From positions 87,438 to 151,437 of the forward strand of contig JAEZWF010000004.1 of the NCBI GenBank assembly GCA_023420415.1: a DNA stretch of 64,000 bases. The letters run 5' to 3'. The notes below the pieces were generated by a model, which was not told where the DNA came from, ran no database searches, and saw only the letters and a program-made list of their open reading frames with translations. The position numbers were made by a program, and so were the translations under genes. Shown piece after piece: positions 7,156 through 14,158 of the stretch. Every line of letters begins with the position of its first letter. Within the stretch, counting starts at the first letter, position 1. This DNA comes from Actinomycetes bacterium (GTDB lineage: Bacteria; Actinomycetota; Actinomycetes; Actinomycetales; Dermatophilaceae).

Positions 7156-8730
7156 TCACCAGGGGTGCGGCGCGTAGTCCTTGAGGAAGACGCCGAACAG
7201 GTCCTCGCCCGCCTCGCCCTGCACGATCGGGTCGTAGACGCGGGCGGCACCGTCGACGAGGTCGAGCGGGGCGTGCCAGCCCTCGGCGGCGATGCGCAGC
7301 TTCTCGTGGTGGGGGCGCTCGTCGGTGATCCAGCCGGTGTCGACGGCGGTCATGAGGATCTTGTCGGTCTCGAACATCTCCCCGGCGCTGGTGCGGGTCA
7401 GCATGTTGAGCGCGGCCTTGGCCATGTTGGTGTGCGGGTGGCCGGCGCCCTTGTAACGGCGCGAGAACTGGCCCTCCATCGCCGAGACGTTGACGACGTA
7501 GGCGCGACGGGCGCCGGCAGCCACCGCCGCGCGCATGGCCGGGCGCAGCCGCGACACGAGGATGAACGGTGCGGTGGCGTTGCACAGCTGCACCTCGAGG
7601 AGCTCGAGCGGGTCGACCTCGTCGACCACCTGGGTCCAGCTGTTGTTGGCCTGGGTGTCGGGCAGCAGCCCTCCGGCGTCGACAGCGGTGCCCGCGAGGT
7701 GTGCGTCGAGGCTTGCGTGCCCGGCGGTGAGCGCCATCTCGGTCATCTGCGCCGCCGTGCGCGCGGCGAGCGCCTCGGCGGCGTGCTCCTGCGACTCGCC
7801 CTCGTGGTGGGCGACGCGGTGCTGGCCAAGGGTGCCGACGAGGTTGGCGGGGTGGGCCTCGCTGATGCGGTCGAAGGTCACCAGCTCAGGCATGGGTATG
7901 CCGCGTGGCAGCGGCGCGTCCTCGCCCTCGACGAGGTGGGAGTAGGCACCGGGCGAGCGGCGGACGGTCTGCGCGGCGTTGTTGATGAGGATGTCGAGCG
8001 GCCCGTCGGACGCGACCTCGTCGGCCAGGGCGACGACCTGGGTGGGGTCGCGCAGGTCGATGCCGACGATCTTGAGCCGGTCGACCCAGTCACGCGAATC
8101 CTCTTGTGCCGCAAAGCGTCTCGCCGCGTCCTTGGGGAACCGCGTCGTGATGGTGAGGTGGGCGCCGTCGCGCAGGAGCATGAGCGCGATGTACATGCCG
8201 ATCTTGGCGCGGCCCCCGGTGAGCAGGGCCCGCTTGCCGGTCAGGTCGGCGCGCTGGACGCGTTTGCGGTGGCTCGTGGCGGCGCAGTCGGGGCACAGCC
8301 AGTGGTAGAACGCGTCGACGGTCGTGTAGTCGGTCTTGCAGATGTAGCAGCCACGCGGGTTGATCAGCTCACCGACGGTGGTGCCCACGGCCGGGACCGT
8401 GAGCAGGATGCCCTTGGTCTCGTCGTCGATCCGCAGGGGCGAGCCGGTGGCGGTCTGCGCGAGCAGCGCCTCGTCGTGCTGGATCTGCGGCTGCCGCGCC
8501 TCGCGGCGGCGGCTCTTGCGGATCTGCTTGTACATGCGCCCCGTCGCGCGCTTGACGACCTGGATCGCGGCATCGTCGGCCTCCAGCGTGGGCAGCTGGG
8601 CCAGGACGCGCAAGGTGGTGGCGAGGTCGTCCGGGTCGAGCCCCGTCGGCAGGGTGCCGGCGAGCGCCTGCTCGCGGGCGGGGTCGAGTGCCTCCGGGTT
8701 GGACGCCGGAGTCGAGTCGGCGCTGGTCAT
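7156..8730 (-). CDS. SDR-family oxidoreductase with an internal zinc-ribbon-like insert
   Basis: 524 aa, about twice a classical SDR. Residues 1-120 are unrecognised and charged. At about 130-155 a CYICKTDY...CPDC pattern looks like a zinc ribbon. The SDR fold follows: TGGRAKIGMYIALMLLRDG for NAD(P) binding, the ILINNAAQT motif and VVNVSAMEGQF with the catalytic-region Ser. Where classical SDRs have YxxxK, this protein has TNMAK, so the catalytic Tyr is Thr. ATG at 8728-8730 overlaps the upstream regulator's stop (ATGA). Substrate unknown. Confidence 0.85.
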   Translation of the reverse strand: MTSADSTPASNPEALDPAREQALAGTLPTGLDPDDLATTLRVLAQLPTLEADDAAIQVVKRATGRMYKQIRKSRRREARQPQIQHDEALLAQTATGSPLRIDDETKGILLTVPAVGTTVGELINPRGCYICKTDYTTVDAFYHWLCPDCAATSHRKRVQRADLTGKRALLTGGRAKIGMYIALMLLRDGAHLTITTRFPKDAARRFAAQEDSRDWVDRLKIVGIDLRDPTQVVALADEVASDGPLDILINNAAQTVRRSPGAYSHLVEGEDAPLPRGIPMPELVTFDRISEAHPANLVGTLGQHRVAHHEGESQEHAAEALAARTAAQMTEMALTAGHASLDAHLAGTAVDAGGLLPDTQANNSWTQVVDEVDPLELLEVQLCNATAPFILVSRLRPAMRAAVAAGARRAYVVNVSAMEGQFSRRYKGAGHPHTNMAKAALNMLTRTSAGEMFETDKILMTAVDTGWITDERPHHEKLRIAAEGWHAPLDLVDGAARVYDPIVQGEAGEDLFGVFLKDYAPHPW

Positions 8731-9191
8731 CGGCTCACCCACGCGTCGGGGTCGTCGGCAAGTGCTCGCACGTGCTCGGGCAGGTTGCCCGAGAGCGCAT
8801 CCGCGAGGCTGGTCCCGTCGAGGACCGCCCGCAGGCTGGCGCGCACGGCCACCCAGATGGTGGGCAGGTTCTGGGCGACACCGTCGTATGCCGTCTCGTG
8901 CGGGCGCAGGCCCCGCACCTCCGCGAGCGGGCCGTCGACGGCGCGGAACACCTCACCGAGGGTGATGTCGCGGGCCTCGCGCGCCAGGGTGTAGCCGCCG
9001 CGCGCCCCGCGGGTGCTGCGGACCAGGCCCGCGGTCCGCAGGTCGGCGACGATCGCCTCGAGGAACTTGCGTGGCAGCGTCTGCCGGTAGGCCAGGGTCT
9101 CCACGCTCACCGGCCCGGCTGCGGTGCTGGCCGCCTCGGCGAGGATGAGCATGGCGCGCACCGCGTACTCCGTGCGCGCCGAGATGTCCAC
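8727..9191 (-). CDS. Rrf2-family transcriptional regulator without Fe-S cysteines
   Basis: 154 aa. The winged-helix Rrf2 domain begins MDISARTEYAVRAMLILAEAA and contains the recognition segment LPRKFLEAIVADLRTAGLVRSTRGARGGYTLAR. There is no Cys in the protein, so it cannot hold the Fe-S cluster of IscR/NsrR. It is more like CymR-type regulators, which control sulfur metabolism. It faces a TauE/SafE permease divergently and is coupled by ATGA to the SDR gene. GTG at 9189-9191 is preceded by a GGGGAAG stretch. Confidence 0.88.
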   Translation of the reverse strand: MDISARTEYAVRAMLILAEAASTAAGPVSVETLAYRQTLPRKFLEAIVADLRTAGLVRSTRGARGGYTLAREARDITLGEVFRAVDGPLAEVRGLRPHETAYDGVAQNLPTIWVAVRASLRAVLDGTSLADALSGNLPEHVRALADDPDAWVSR

Positions 9192-9243
9192 GGCCGCATT
9201 CTTCCCCACCCGGGTGCGCACCCGGCATACCGGACCCGCCTGT

Positions 9244-9295
9244 GCTTGCGTCCGCGGATCTGGCGGCCCTGGCGACCAGGGCCGCGGACGCAAGC
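9244..9295. repeat. Family B hairpin
   Basis: GCTTGCGTCCGCGG (9244-9257) pairs perfectly with 9282-9295 (14 bp). An inner stem CCCTGG/CCAGGG closes the loop. It sits between divergent genes (Rrf2 and TauE/SafE), where a terminator would not be expected. The outer ends match family A apart from TCTGCGA/TCCGCGG. Confidence 0.85.
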
Positions 9296-9333
9296 GCGCG
9301 GGGGCGGCCCAGCGGCGCTTCCGGCATCTGAGA

Positions 9334-9362
9334 CATAACGCGATGTTTGTTGACCCATAACG
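9334..9362. promoter_or_regulatory. Divergent Rrf2/tauE control region with CATAACG direct repeats
   Basis: CATAACG occurs at 9334-9340 and again at 9356-9362, two helical turns apart, in the AT-richest part of the divergent intergenic region. TTGACC at 9350-9355 could be a -35 box toward the permease gene. Binding by the neighbouring Rrf2 protein is a position-based inference. Confidence 0.4.
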
Positions 9363-9428
9363 TCGCGTCACCACAAACTCCTACCTGACAGACCGGATAT
9401 CGCACCCCCTCCCCTGACAGGAACACCC

Positions 9429-10358
9429 ATGCGCAAGCTCGTCCTCCTGGCCCTGGTCGGCCTCGGCGCCCAGCTCGTCGACGGCAGCCTCGGCATGGCC
9501 TATGGCGTCACGTCCACGACGCTGCTGCTGGCCATCGGCACCAACCCCGCCGCCGCCTCCGCCACGGTCCACCTCGCCGAGATCGGCACGACCCTCGCGT
9601 CGGGTGCCTCGCACTGGAAGTTCGGCAACGTCAACTGGGGCGTGGTGCTCAAGATCGGCATCCCTGGCGCGCTCGGCGCGTTCGCCGGCGCCACCTTTCT
9701 CGCCAGCCTCGACACCTCCGTCGCCGCCCCGGTGATGTCGCTGATCCTGCTGGCCCTGGGCCTCTACGTGCTGGTGCGGTTCACCGTCCGCGGGCTGCGC
9801 ACCGACCGGCTCGGCCACCCTCTGCGCAAGCGGTTCCTCGCACCGCTCGGTGTCTTCGCCGGCTTCATCGACGCGACCGGTGGCGGCGGCTGGGGCCCGG
9901 TGGGCACGCCCGCCATCCTCGCCAGCGGCCGGCTCGAGCCTCGCAAGGTGATCGGGTCGATCGACACCAGCGAGTTCCTCGTGTCGGTGGCGGCCTCGCT
10001 GGGCTTCCTCATCGCCCTCGGCTCCCAGGGCATCAACTTCGCCTGGGTGGCGGCGCTGCTCGTCGGCGGCCTCGTCGCCGCGCCGATCGCCGCGTGGCTG
10101 GTGCGGCACATCCCGCCGCGGGTCCTCGGCTCGGCCGTCGGCGGCATCATCGTCCTCACCAACACCCGCACCCTGCTGAAGTCCGACTGGATCGACGCCT
10201 CGGCCGGCACCCGCTGGGTCGTGTATGCCGTGATCTACGCCGCGTGGGCCGCAGCCGTCGCGTGGTCGCTGCGGGCGCACCGCGCCGAGCGCGACCTGGC
10301 CCCGGAACCGACGCGCGAGCGTGAGGACGAGCGCAACCTGGCGGCCGACCCCGTCTGA
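9429..10358 (+). CDS. TauE/SafE-family permease (putative sulfite/organosulfonate exporter)
   Basis: 309 aa, about eight hydrophobic segments. It begins LVLLALVGLGAQLVDGSLGMAYGVTSTTLLL and carries the second family repeat FIDATGGGGWGPVGTPAILASG. TauE/SafE proteins move sulfite or small organosulfur anions. The ATG is preceded by AGGA. Its partner is likely the divergent Rrf2 regulator. Downstream it converges on an amidohydrolase across a 42-bp gap. Confidence 0.9.
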   Translation: MRKLVLLALVGLGAQLVDGSLGMAYGVTSTTLLLAIGTNPAAASATVHLAEIGTTLASGASHWKFGNVNWGVVLKIGIPGALGAFAGATFLASLDTSVAAPVMSLILLALGLYVLVRFTVRGLRTDRLGHPLRKRFLAPLGVFAGFIDATGGGGWGPVGTPAILASGRLEPRKVIGSIDTSEFLVSVAASLGFLIALGSQGINFAWVAALLVGGLVAAPIAAWLVRHIPPRVLGSAVGGIIVLTNTRTLLKSDWIDASAGTRWVVYAVIYAAWAAAVAWSLRAHRAERDLAPEPTREREDERNLAADPV

Positions 10359-10400
10359 CCGCCCGGGCGCATTACCGGGTTACCCGACAATGGACGCAGG

Positions 10401-11489
10401 TCAGATCGTGGTGCCGCGCAACACGATTCGCGACGGGTGGGCCAGCGCCCCGATCTCCTCGCGCGGGTCGGTCTCGTAGACGACGAGGTCCGCGTCGGCG
10501 CCCTCCTCGAGCCCCGGCCGGCCCAGCCACTCACGCGCACCCCAGGCCGCGGCATACACCGCCTCGCTCGGCGTGAGTCCCGCGGTGGTGAGCTCGAACG
10601 CCTCCCGGGCCACGAGTCCGTGCGGGAGCGAGCCGCCGGCGTCGGTGCCGAGATAGATGGGTATGCCGGCCTCGTGGGCTGCGCGGACCGTGTCGAGTCG
10701 GCGGTCGTGGAGGTCGATCATGTGCTGGAAGTAGGCGGGGAACTTCTCGCGTGCGGGCTCGGCGATCTGGGGGAAGGTCGCGATGTTGACCAGGGTCGGG
10801 ACGATCGCGATGTCCTGCTCGGCGAACTGGCGGATCGTCTCGTCCTCGAGACCAGTGGCGTGTTCGATGCAGTCGGTGCCGGCAGCCGCGAAGTCGTAGA
10901 GCGAGGCCTCACCGAAGCAGTGCGCGGTGACCCGGGCACCCTCCTCGTGGGCGGCCGCGATCGCGTCGGTGAGGACGTCGACCGGCCAGCAGGGGGTGAG
11001 GTCCCCGACCTCGCGGTCGATCCAGTCCCCCACCAGCTTGACCCAGCCGTCCCCGGCGCGAGCCTCGATGCGCACCCGCTCGACGAGCTGCTCGGGCTCG
11101 ACCTCCCACGCGTAGTTGCGGATGTAGCGGCGGGTGCGCGCGATGTGGCGGCCGGCGCGGATGACTTTGGGCAGGTCGTCGCGCTCGTCGATCCACCGCG
11201 TGTCGGCGGGCGACCCGGCGTCGCGGATGAGCAGGGTGCCGGCGTCACGGTCGGCCAGCGCCTGCTGCTCCGACGTCGCGTCGTCGACGGCACCGTGCGC
11301 GTCGAGCCCGACGTGGCAGTGGGCGTCGACGAGACCGGGCAGCACATAGCCGCGCACGGTCTCGACCTCGAGCCCCTGGGCGCTCGGGCGTTCGAAGGTG
11401 AGCCGCCCGCCCACGACCCACGCCTCAGGTCGCACGTCCTTCGGCCCGACGAGGACCTCCCCGACCAGGTGCAGCACCGGTGCCGTCAT
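10401..11489 (-). CDS. Metal-dependent amidohydrolase
   Basis: 362 aa. The metal-binding VDAHCHVGL motif is near residue 60, later His motifs include RVTAHCFGEA and CIEHATG, and the terminal Asp is in YLGTDAGG. This is the layout of cyclic-amide hydrolases related to imidazolonepropionase. Substrate cannot be assigned. ATG at 11487-11489 lacks a clear ribosome-binding site and has TAGGGT 7 nt upstream, consistent with a leaderless message. Confidence 0.88.
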   Translation of the reverse strand: MTAPVLHLVGEVLVGPKDVRPEAWVVGGRLTFERPSAQGLEVETVRGYVLPGLVDAHCHVGLDAHGAVDDATSEQQALADRDAGTLLIRDAGSPADTRWIDERDDLPKVIRAGRHIARTRRYIRNYAWEVEPEQLVERVRIEARAGDGWVKLVGDWIDREVGDLTPCWPVDVLTDAIAAAHEEGARVTAHCFGEASLYDFAAAGTDCIEHATGLEDETIRQFAEQDIAIVPTLVNIATFPQIAEPAREKFPAYFQHMIDLHDRRLDTVRAAHEAGIPIYLGTDAGGSLPHGLVAREAFELTTAGLTPSEAVYAAAWGAREWLGRPGLEEGADADLVVYETDPREEIGALAHPSRIVLRGTTI

Positions 11490-11496
11490 GCACCCG

Positions 11497-11502
11497 ACCC
11501 TA
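11497..11502 (-). promoter_or_regulatory. -10 box of a leaderless amidohydrolase transcript
   Basis: TAGGGT on the minus strand, 7 nt before the ATG at 11487-11489. Confidence 0.5.
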
Positions 11503-11516
11503 CCCACGCACGAGTC

Positions 11517-11556
11517 GAGTGCCTGAGACCTCCCTATAGGTCGGTGTCAGGCACTC
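11517..11556. terminator. Hairpin terminator after the ffh-hydrolase operon
   Basis: GAGTGCCTGA (11517-11526) pairs with TCAGGCACTC (11547-11556), with an inner GACCT/AGGTC stem. The right arm reaches into the hydrolase stop codon. There is no T-tract, as is common for actinobacterial terminators. Confidence 0.65.
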
Positions 11557-12361
11557 AACTGGGCGTGGCGAACCGGCGCAGCGCCTCGATGACGACCTCG
11601 GGCGCGTCGGTGTGCACCCAGTGCGTCGCGCCCTTGACCGTGAGCAGCCGCACCCGCGGGAAGTAAGCCCGCATGGCCTCGGCGTCCTCGTCCCGGACGT
11701 ACTCCGAGTCGCCACCGGCGATCCACAGTGCGCGTCCGGGGAAGGGCGCGACGTCGCCGGGCGCCAGCGGCCACCCGGCGATGACCGAGCCAGCGCCCTT
11801 GTCGGCGTCGGCGGCGACCAGCGGCAGGTTGGCCTGCCAGCGCCACCCGTCGCCGTCGCGGCGCAGGTTCTGCAGCAGGAACGCCTTGACCCCCGGGTCC
11901 GGCTCCTCGAACCGCGCCTCTGCGTCGGCCCGGCTGGTCAGCTGGTCGAGCGGGAGCTTCTTCATCTCGTTGATGTAGCCCTCGAACCGCTCCAGCGACC
12001 CGTAGGACTTGGGCGCGATGTCGACGACGGCGACCCGGTCCACGAGGTCGGGGTGCTGCAACGCGAGCAGCATCGCGACCTTCCCCCCGAGCGAGTGACC
12101 GACGACCGCCCACGTCGCGTCGGGGTCGACCGTGCGCAACGTCGAGGCGACGGCCGCGGCATACCCCTCGAAGGAGAACTCCTGAGACCACGGCGAGCGC
12201 CCGTGGTCGGGGAGGTCGACGAGGGTCGCGCGCACCTGGTCGCCCTCTGTGCCGGCGAGGGTCTTGGCGATCTGCTGCCAGTTGCGTCCCTGCCCGAAAA
12301 GCCCGTGGAGAAAGGCGATTCGTGGCCCGGCGGTGCCGACGGAGATCGTGTGGAGGGTCAC
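11555..12361 (-). CDS. Alpha/beta-hydrolase fold esterase coupled to ffh
   Basis: 268 aa. The oxyanion segment is FLHGLFGQGRNW, the nucleophile elbow is GHSLGG, and the C-terminal His is in GATHWVHTDAPE. It resembles YbfF-type esterases, about 250 aa. The GTG start (12359-12361) overlaps the ffh stop as GTGA, so it is translated from the ffh message. A link to SRP function is not implied. Substrate unknown. Confidence 0.88.
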   Translation of the reverse strand: MTLHTISVGTAGPRIAFLHGLFGQGRNWQQIAKTLAGTEGDQVRATLVDLPDHGRSPWSQEFSFEGYAAAVASTLRTVDPDATWAVVGHSLGGKVAMLLALQHPDLVDRVAVVDIAPKSYGSLERFEGYINEMKKLPLDQLTSRADAEARFEEPDPGVKAFLLQNLRRDGDGWRWQANLPLVAADADKGAGSVIAGWPLAPGDVAPFPGRALWIAGGDSEYVRDEDAEAMRAYFPRVRLLTVKGATHWVHTDAPEVVIEALRRFATPS

Positions 12362-13980
12362 CGACCGAGGAACTTCTCGAAGCCCGCCGGCAGGTTGTTG
12401 GGGTCGAGATCGGTGGGTAGGCCGCCGTTCCCGGCTCCCTGCCCACCTGCGCCGAACGCGGAGCCGCCAGCGGAAGTCTTTGCGGCAGTGGCCTTTTCGG
12501 CCGCGGCACGCTCCTCAGCGGCCCGCTTGGCGGGGTTGCCGGACTTGGACTTCTTGCGCTGTGGCTGCTGCTTGCCACGCTTGCCCTTGCCGCCACCCAT
12601 GCCGGGGACGCCCGGCATGCCGGGGATGCCACCGCCGCGGGCGAGCTGCTTCATCATCTTCTGGGCCTCGGTGAACCGCTCGAGCAGCGCGTTGACCTCG
12701 GACACCTGCACACCCGAACCCTTGGCGATGCGGGCGCGACGAGATCCGTTGATCTGCTTGGAGTGCGTGCGCTCGAACGGCGTCATCGACCGCACCATCG
12801 CCTCGATGCGGTCGAACTCGCGCGGGTCGAGGTTGTCGAGCTGGGCCTTCATCTGGCCCATGCCCGGCATCATGCCGAGCATCGACTTGAGGCCACCCAT
12901 CTTCTTCAGCGCGGCCATCTGCGACAGGAAGTCGTCGAAGGTGAAGTCCTCCTCGGCGAGGAACTTGCGCTGCATCTCCTCGGCCTGGCTGGCGTCGAAG
13001 GCCCGCTCGGCCTGCTCGATCAGGGTGAGGACGTCACCCATGTCGAGGATGCGCGAGGCCATCCGGTCCGGGTGGAAGACCTCGAAGTCCTTCACGTTCT
13101 CGCCGGTGGAGGCAAACATGATCGGCCGGCCCGTGATGCTCGCGACCGACAGGGCCGCACCACCGCGGGCGTCACCGTCGAGCTTGGACAGCACGACACC
13201 GGTGAAGTCGACGCCCTCCTGGAAGGCCTGGGCGGTCTCCACCGCGGCCTGGCCGATCATCGCGTCGATGACGAACAGGACCTCGTCGGGCTGGATCGCG
13301 GCGCGGATGTCCGCGGCCTGCTGCATGAGGTCGGCGTCGACGGCCAGGCGGCCGGCGGTGTCGACGATGACGACGTCGTGCTGCCTCTGCCGGGCCTGCT
13401 CGATGCCGGCCCGGCTCACCGCGACCGGGTCGCCGAAGCTGCGCGTGCCCTCGCCCGTCGGCCCGACCGCGTCGTGGCCGCCGATGTTGCCGCGCTCGGG
13501 GGCGAAGACCGGCACCCCCGCCCGCTCACCGACGACCTCGAGCTGGGTGACGGCGTTGGGGCGCTGCAGGTCGGCCGCGACCAGCATCGGGGTGTGGCCC
13601 TGGTCCTTGAGCCAGTAGGCGAGCTTGCCGGCGAGCGTGGTCTTACCGGCTCCCTGCAGACCCGCGAGCATGATGACGGTCGGCGGGTTCTTGGCGTACT
13701 GGATCGTGCGGGTCTCGCCACCGAGGATCGACACCAGCTCGTCGTTGACGATCTTGACGACCTGCTGGGCCGGGTTGAGCGCCTGCGACACCTCGGCACC
13801 GAGCGCCCGCTCGCGCACGCCGGCCGTGAACTTCTTGACGACCGGCAGCGCGACGTCGGCGTCGAGCAGCGCGAGGCGGATGTCGCGGATCGTGCTGTTG
13901 ACGTCGGACTCGGACAGCCGCCCCTTGCCCCGGAGGTTCTTGAAGGTGGCTGTCAGGCGGTCGGAAAGGCTCGTGAACAC
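12358..13980 (-). CDS. ffh: Signal recognition particle GTPase Ffh (SRP54) with a G-domain insertion
   Basis: 540 aa. N domain, then the G domain with GLQGAGKTTLAGKLA (about 105-120), VDTAGRL and SKLDGDARGG, then the Met/Gly-rich M domain ending in a Lys-rich tail. It binds signal peptides and 4.5S RNA and pairs with FtsY (26345-27568). Around residues 160-180, where most Ffh read PGNGVGDPV, this one reads RGNIGGHDAVGPTGEGTRS then FGDPV, about 14 extra residues. The start is GTG at 13978-13980; frames further upstream cross the family A hairpins. Confidence 0.95.
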   Translation of the reverse strand: MFTSLSDRLTATFKNLRGKGRLSESDVNSTIRDIRLALLDADVALPVVKKFTAGVRERALGAEVSQALNPAQQVVKIVNDELVSILGGETRTIQYAKNPPTVIMLAGLQGAGKTTLAGKLAYWLKDQGHTPMLVAADLQRPNAVTQLEVVGERAGVPVFAPERGNIGGHDAVGPTGEGTRSFGDPVAVSRAGIEQARQRQHDVVIVDTAGRLAVDADLMQQAADIRAAIQPDEVLFVIDAMIGQAAVETAQAFQEGVDFTGVVLSKLDGDARGGAALSVASITGRPIMFASTGENVKDFEVFHPDRMASRILDMGDVLTLIEQAERAFDASQAEEMQRKFLAEEDFTFDDFLSQMAALKKMGGLKSMLGMMPGMGQMKAQLDNLDPREFDRIEAMVRSMTPFERTHSKQINGSRRARIAKGSGVQVSEVNALLERFTEAQKMMKQLARGGGIPGMPGVPGMGGGKGKRGKQQPQRKKSKSGNPAKRAAEERAAAEKATAAKTSAGGSAFGAGGQGAGNGGLPTDLDPNNLPAGFEKFLGR

Positions 13981-14026
13981 GCGCCCCAGCCTAATCGAGC
14001 GGCCGCACCCCCTCGCGCGCGCTTCC

Positions 14027-14074
14027 TTGCGTCTGCGAAGTTGCCCACCAGCGGGGCAAACTCGCAGACGTTGC
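14027..14074. repeat. Intergenic hairpin, family A, copy 3
   Basis: TTGCGTCTGCGA pairs with the TCGCAGACG arm around the shared TTGCCCACCAGCGGGGCAA core. It is the first of two near-identical tandem units (the second at 14089) in the gap between ffh and glnD. Confidence 0.85.
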
Positions 14075-14088
14075 ACGCGCTCGCTTCC

Positions 14089-14136
14089 TTGCGTCTGCGA
14101 AGTTGCCCACCAGCGGGGCAAACTCGCAGACGTTGC
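14089..14136. repeat. Intergenic hairpin, family A, copy 4
   Basis: Nearly identical to the unit at 14027 and spaced 62 bp from it (start to start), including the CTTCC lead-in and GTTGCA exit, so the pair looks like a recent tandem duplication. A GTATGCCG octamer follows at once. Confidence 0.85.
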
Positions 14137-14158
14137 AGGGGTATGCCGGGGGCGTGCG

